The notes beneath the pieces are model-generated. The model did not search any database, was not told the DNA's origin, and saw only the letters and a list, made by a program, of their open reading frames with translations. A program made the translations under genes and the position numbers. From positions 1 to 58,731 of the forward strand of contig JAGHAZ010000062.1 in NCBI GenBank assembly GCA_021161255.1: a stretch of DNA of 58,731 nt, written 5' to 3'. Shown here in pieces: positions 58,436 to 58,731 of this stretch (position 1 is its first letter; the number at the start of each line of letters is the position of its first letter). Source of the stretch: Candidatus Bathyarchaeota archaeon. GTDB lineage: Archaea; Thermoproteota; CALKCG01; B24.

Positions 58436-58731
58436 CTCTCCTTAGGAGATTTTTACCATAGTCCCTCTCTTCGAAGATGATGAATTCCTATACCTTTTAT
58501 TCTTTGAACCTCGACGATTAATGGTATTTTAAAAAAATATATCCTCTAACGGTCACTGTCAGGCTTATCCCTGCTCTGAAATTTTCGGAGGCGTTTCTAG
58601 AAAGAGCCTACTACATAGTCTAGAAGACTGGTAGCGAATTTATAGTAAAGGTTTAAATCGAACCGTCTGGTTATTCGTTATCCCTGAGAGCGGTATAAGG
58701 AGAAATTTCATGGGGTGTTGAAGTTTGCCGA
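58436..58731 (+). other. Right-end gap with possible start of the next gene
   Basis: AT-rich non-coding sequence. A TATA-like GAATTTATAG (58636-58645) and a final TTG at 58718, preceded by GGGGTG, may begin a gene that leaves the window (reading MKFA). Nothing else is recognisable here. Confidence 0.25.

Noticed and set aside
58470-58560. C-box-like GATGATGA near 58476
   Set aside because: No D box (CTGA) lies at a suitable distance and there is no closing stem.

Overview
The window is archaeal and most likely from the TACK/Thermoproteota side, with Bathyarchaeia-like lineages a plausible home; that placement is inference from gene content. The evidence is archaeal TFB, Alba, eL40, eL42, uS10, archaeal AspRS and AlaRS, an archaeal ATP-dependent DNA ligase, two PAC2 proteasome chaperones, a CdvB/ESCRT-III-like protein, an F420 gamma-glutamyl ligase, TATA boxes with short or absent leaders, many TTG/GTG starts, and tRNA introns with bulge-helix-bulge (BHB) folds. 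Genes are packed in short operons on both strands. There is no rRNA operon, CRISPR array or intact transposon.

Layout. 1-7.1 kb: an unrecognised conserved protein, an N-acyl-D-amino-acid deacylase, a YdjM-type membrane protein, CofE, an intron-containing tRNA-Met, and an MFS transporter/amidohydrolase pair. 7.3-11.7 kb: an anaerobic ribonucleotide reductase operon (glutaredoxin-like protein, intein-bearing NrdD, NrdG). 11.7-18.2 kb: aspS, pyrE, a RimI-like acetyltransferase, a URO-D-like protein, a tungstate ABC transporter behind a 16-bp palindrome, and rps10. 18.3-30.5 kb: iron alcohol dehydrogenase, methyltransferase, primase-like protein, HEPN/MNT pair, sulfatase-fold enzyme, KaiC-like ATPase, DNA ligase, radical SAM protein, a PAC3-like candidate, two HD proteins, a dTMP-kinase-like protein and rpl44e. 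30.5-35.2 kb: an interrupted RAM-domain gene, a PAC2-Hsp20-PAC2 operon, alba, a pseudo-aminotransferase, tRNA-Gln and a broken HIT gene. 35.3-45.8 kb: a CBS/HPF-like protein, GH29 fucosidase, a PH-domain protein, M14 peptidase, ThuA-like protein, TFB, tRNA-Val, rpl40e and ADP-forming acyl-CoA synthetase with a DRTGG partner. 45.8-58.7 kb: an Lrp regulator beside a homocitrate-synthase-like enzyme with its own RAM domain, a SpeD-like protein, an OPT-like membrane protein, a LysX-like ATP-grasp, remnants resembling mfnE and mfnB around a CdvB-like gene, an ArsB/NhaD permease, thioredoxin, alaS and mdh.

The most striking observation is at 30515-30767. A stand-alone Lrp/AsnC ligand-binding (RAM) gene is interrupted by exactly 22 nt containing an in-frame stop. 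The interruption folds as a canonical BHB splice motif (3-bp outer helix, 3-nt bulge, 4-bp central helix, 3-nt bulge, 5-bp inner helix). Cutting at the standard positions removes exactly those 22 nt and restores a 76-aa protein that follows the family pattern without a gap. The tRNA-Met in this window uses the same geometry with a 22-nt intron. This predicts a protein-coding intron removed by the tRNA splicing endonuclease, a situation best known from archaeal cbf5.

Other highlights are a class III aminotransferase with the PLP lysine replaced by Asp, a hairpin that buries the ribosome-binding site of TFB, a 22-bp palindrome inside a C/D-box-like element, palindromic operators at the tungstate and lysS-like promoters, and a decayed methanofuran-gene locus.
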